From the NCBI GenBank assembly GCA_964648365.1, contig CAZYLK010000249.1, positions 1 through 7,061 on the forward strand: 7,061 nucleotides of DNA. Direction: 5' to 3'. The DNA comes from SURF-32 sp964648365. GTDB taxonomy: Bacteria; Planctomycetota; Phycisphaerae; UBA1845. A model generated the notes under the pieces. That model was not told the DNA's origin, ran no database searches, and worked only from the letters and a program-made list of their open reading frames with translations. How positions within the stretch are numbered: position 1 is the first letter of the stretch; each line of letters opens with the position of its first letter. A program made the translations under genes and the position numbers. Below, one piece after another: positions 5,755-7,061 of this stretch.

Positions 5755-7061
5755 GTGGCTGAGATTCGAATCACACCCGGCGGACATCCTGCCTGGGATG
5801 CAGGTGACGGCGCGGCCGCCCAGATTCAGGCGGCCGCACTGGACGCCGTCTTTGAGCAAGACTGGCGCGAGGGTCTGTTCACGCTGGCGGCGGAGAAACT
5901 CGACGTCGGCGACTCGCTGACGCTGCGCTACTGGCAGGCCATCGCGGAGCGGTTCGTCACCGCGCTATGCCACATCCCGGTTTCGGCTGCTTCGATCGAG
6001 ATAGAGCCGCCGACGCCCGCCGATTGCGCGACGTGGACCCTCACTGCGCCGCCGATGCGCGGCGGCGAGTATCTGACGCCGCAGGTCTTGCTGAATATCT
6101 GGAGCGGACTCGACGCCTGGGCGCATGGGGCGGTCGCGGCCGCTGGCGGGCTGGAGGCCTTTCTTCAATCGCGGGCGCCGCGGTGGCATCAGGTCGGGCG
6201 CGTCTGCTTCCATCTGGCGGAAAACAAAGGGGACGCGACGCGCCCATTCGCGTTCATGGCGACCTACGCCACCGGCTTCGGCGCCGGCGGGCGGCTGAAA
6301 CACCTGCCGCTCAACAAAGCCCTGGAGCAGTACGCGGGGGCGAAGAACCGGTCGGCGCTGATCAAGCTGCTGGAACCCGTCGAACAGGCGGCGCGGCGAT
6401 GCTCGTGGGTCGCACGGATCGTGGAGACCGGGGAAGTCTATCAACCGATGGCATGGACGGCAGAGCGGGCGTACACGCTGCTGCGAACCGCCGCCGACCT
6501 GGAAGATTGCGGGCTGTCCGTCCGGCTGCCCGACTGGTGGAAGCGACGGCCGCGGGCGCAGGTATCGGTCACGATCGGTCAGAACACGCTGACGACGCTG
6601 GGCACAGACGCCGTGCTCGACTTCAACGTCCGGGCGGCGCTGGGCGATCAGGAGCTGACGCCCGAGGAACTGGCCCAACTGCTCGCGGGCGGCGACGGGC
6701 TGGTGCTGGTGAAGGGGCAGTGGGTCGAGGTCGATCGGGAGCGCTTGCAGCAGGCGCTGGACCACTGGCAGGCGCTGAAGGCCCAGGCGGATAGCGGCGA
6801 GATATCCTTCGTCGAGGGCATGCGTCTATTGGCGGGCGCGTCGGCCGACCTGAAAAGCGAAGACAAGACGCAGGAGCAGCGACACTGGGTACATGTCAGC
6901 GCCGGTGACGCCATGGCACAGGTTCTCGCATCCCTGCGCGACCCCGCCCGGCTGGGCGATGGGCAGACGCCGAAGGGGCTGGAAGGAACGCTGCGGCCGT
7001 ACCAGCGCGACGGCGTGGCCTGGCTGCGGTTCCTGACGTCGCTGCGTCTGGGCGCCTGCCT
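5755..7061 (+). CDS. SNF2-family DEAD/DEAH-box helicase, N-terminal part (3' end outside window)
   Basis: The frame is open from 5599 to the window edge. The only standard start ahead of the conserved region is GTG 5755, giving AEIRITPGGHPAW, a family-like opening. GGAG lies 12 bases upstream, so the ribosome binding site is weak. The visible 435 residues match the accessory N-terminal region of bacterial SNF2 helicases: AERFVTALCHIP (64-75), PPMRGGEYLTP (99-109), HQVGRVCFHLAENK (145-158), RPFAFMATYATGF (163-175), LEQYAGAKN (190-198), VRLPDWWKRRP (256-266), GLVLVKGQWVEVDRERL (315-331) and SFVEGMRLLAGA (351-362). Residues ~250-385 correspond to the SNF2-associated domain (DUF3670-like). Then LEGTLRPYQRDGVAWLRFL (409-427) opens the ATPase domain, and the window ends at RLGACL, just before the expected ADDMGLGKT Walker A. 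As a family these are ATP-driven dsDNA translocases or remodelers. The precise role of this branch is unclear; it is often found beside SWIM zinc-finger proteins. Confidence 0.92.
   Translation, partial: MAEIRITPGGHPAWDAGDGAAAQIQAAALDAVFEQDWREGLFTLAAEKLDVGDSLTLRYWQAIAERFVTALCHIPVSAASIEIEPPTPADCATWTLTAPPMRGGEYLTPQVLLNIWSGLDAWAHGAVAAAGGLEAFLQSRAPRWHQVGRVCFHLAENKGDATRPFAFMATYATGFGAGGRLKHLPLNKALEQYAGAKNRSALIKLLEPVEQAARRCSWVARIVETGEVYQPMAWTAERAYTLLRTAADLEDCGLSVRLPDWWKRRPRAQVSVTIGQNTLTTLGTDAVLDFNVRAALGDQELTPEELAQLLAGGDGLVLVKGQWVEVDRERLQQALDHWQALKAQADSGEISFVEGMRLLAGASADLKSEDKTQEQRHWVHVSAGDAMAQVLASLRDPARLGDGQTPKGLEGTLRPYQRDGVAWLRFLTSLRLGAC

Noticed and set aside
5965..6794. Long open frames on both strands within the helicase region
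   Set aside because: The + frame 1 translation matches SNF2 helicase conserved segments throughout; the others are shadow frames with biased Arg/Gly/Pro composition.
1..7061. tRNA, rRNA, CRISPR array, insertion sequence or prophage attachment site
   Set aside because: I saw no cloverleaf-like sequence, no regularly spaced direct repeats, no transposase or integrase motifs and no paired terminal repeats in the window.

Overview
The window is GC-rich bacterial DNA, most likely from a planctomycete (Planctomycetes/Phycisphaerae-like). Three things suggest this. A translated stretch on the minus strand reads DENGNGIPDECE, a repeat type I associate with secreted planctomycete proteins. There are large exported proteins of no well-known family, with low-complexity linkers. 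Genes are mostly single units with their own signals rather than tight operons. The taxonomic call is inference, since no rRNA or other marker is present.

Layout from left to right. Positions 2-139 are the last 45 codons of an unrecognised + strand gene. A perfect GC hairpin follows (154-173), then a + strand DegT/DnrJ/EryC1/StrS-type PLP sugar aminotransferase (206-1342). Its last ~40 residues lie in another frame (to 1464), which points to a one-base loss near 1324-1330. A 170-base gap with a possible promoter leads to a 606-residue exported protein (1635-3455, +). This has an N-terminal carbohydrate-binding-like beta-sandwich and a C-terminal domain I cannot name. It converges on a minus-strand DUF4198-type exported protein (3495-4517), with two small hairpins in the 39-base gap.

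Upstream of the DUF4198 gene, and overlapping its start, lies the C-terminal repeat remnant (4480-4557, minus). Next comes a strong intrinsic terminator (4602-4638) for a minus-strand secreted protein of 298 residues (4661-5557). That gene has a clear ribosome binding site and a well-spaced sigma70-like promoter. Divergent from it is the first 435 codons of a SNF2-family helicase (GTG start at 5755, +), cut by the window edge just before its expected Walker A motif.

The genes do not form an obvious single pathway. The aminotransferase would make amino-sugars for polysaccharides or glycoconjugates. The three exported proteins are envelope or extracellular proteins, one with a sugar-binding-like module. 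The helicase is a nucleic-acid motor unrelated to them. I found no tRNA, rRNA, CRISPR array, transposase or attachment site. The most unusual points are the aminotransferase frameshift and the overprinting of the DUF4198 start on a foreign C-terminal repeat.
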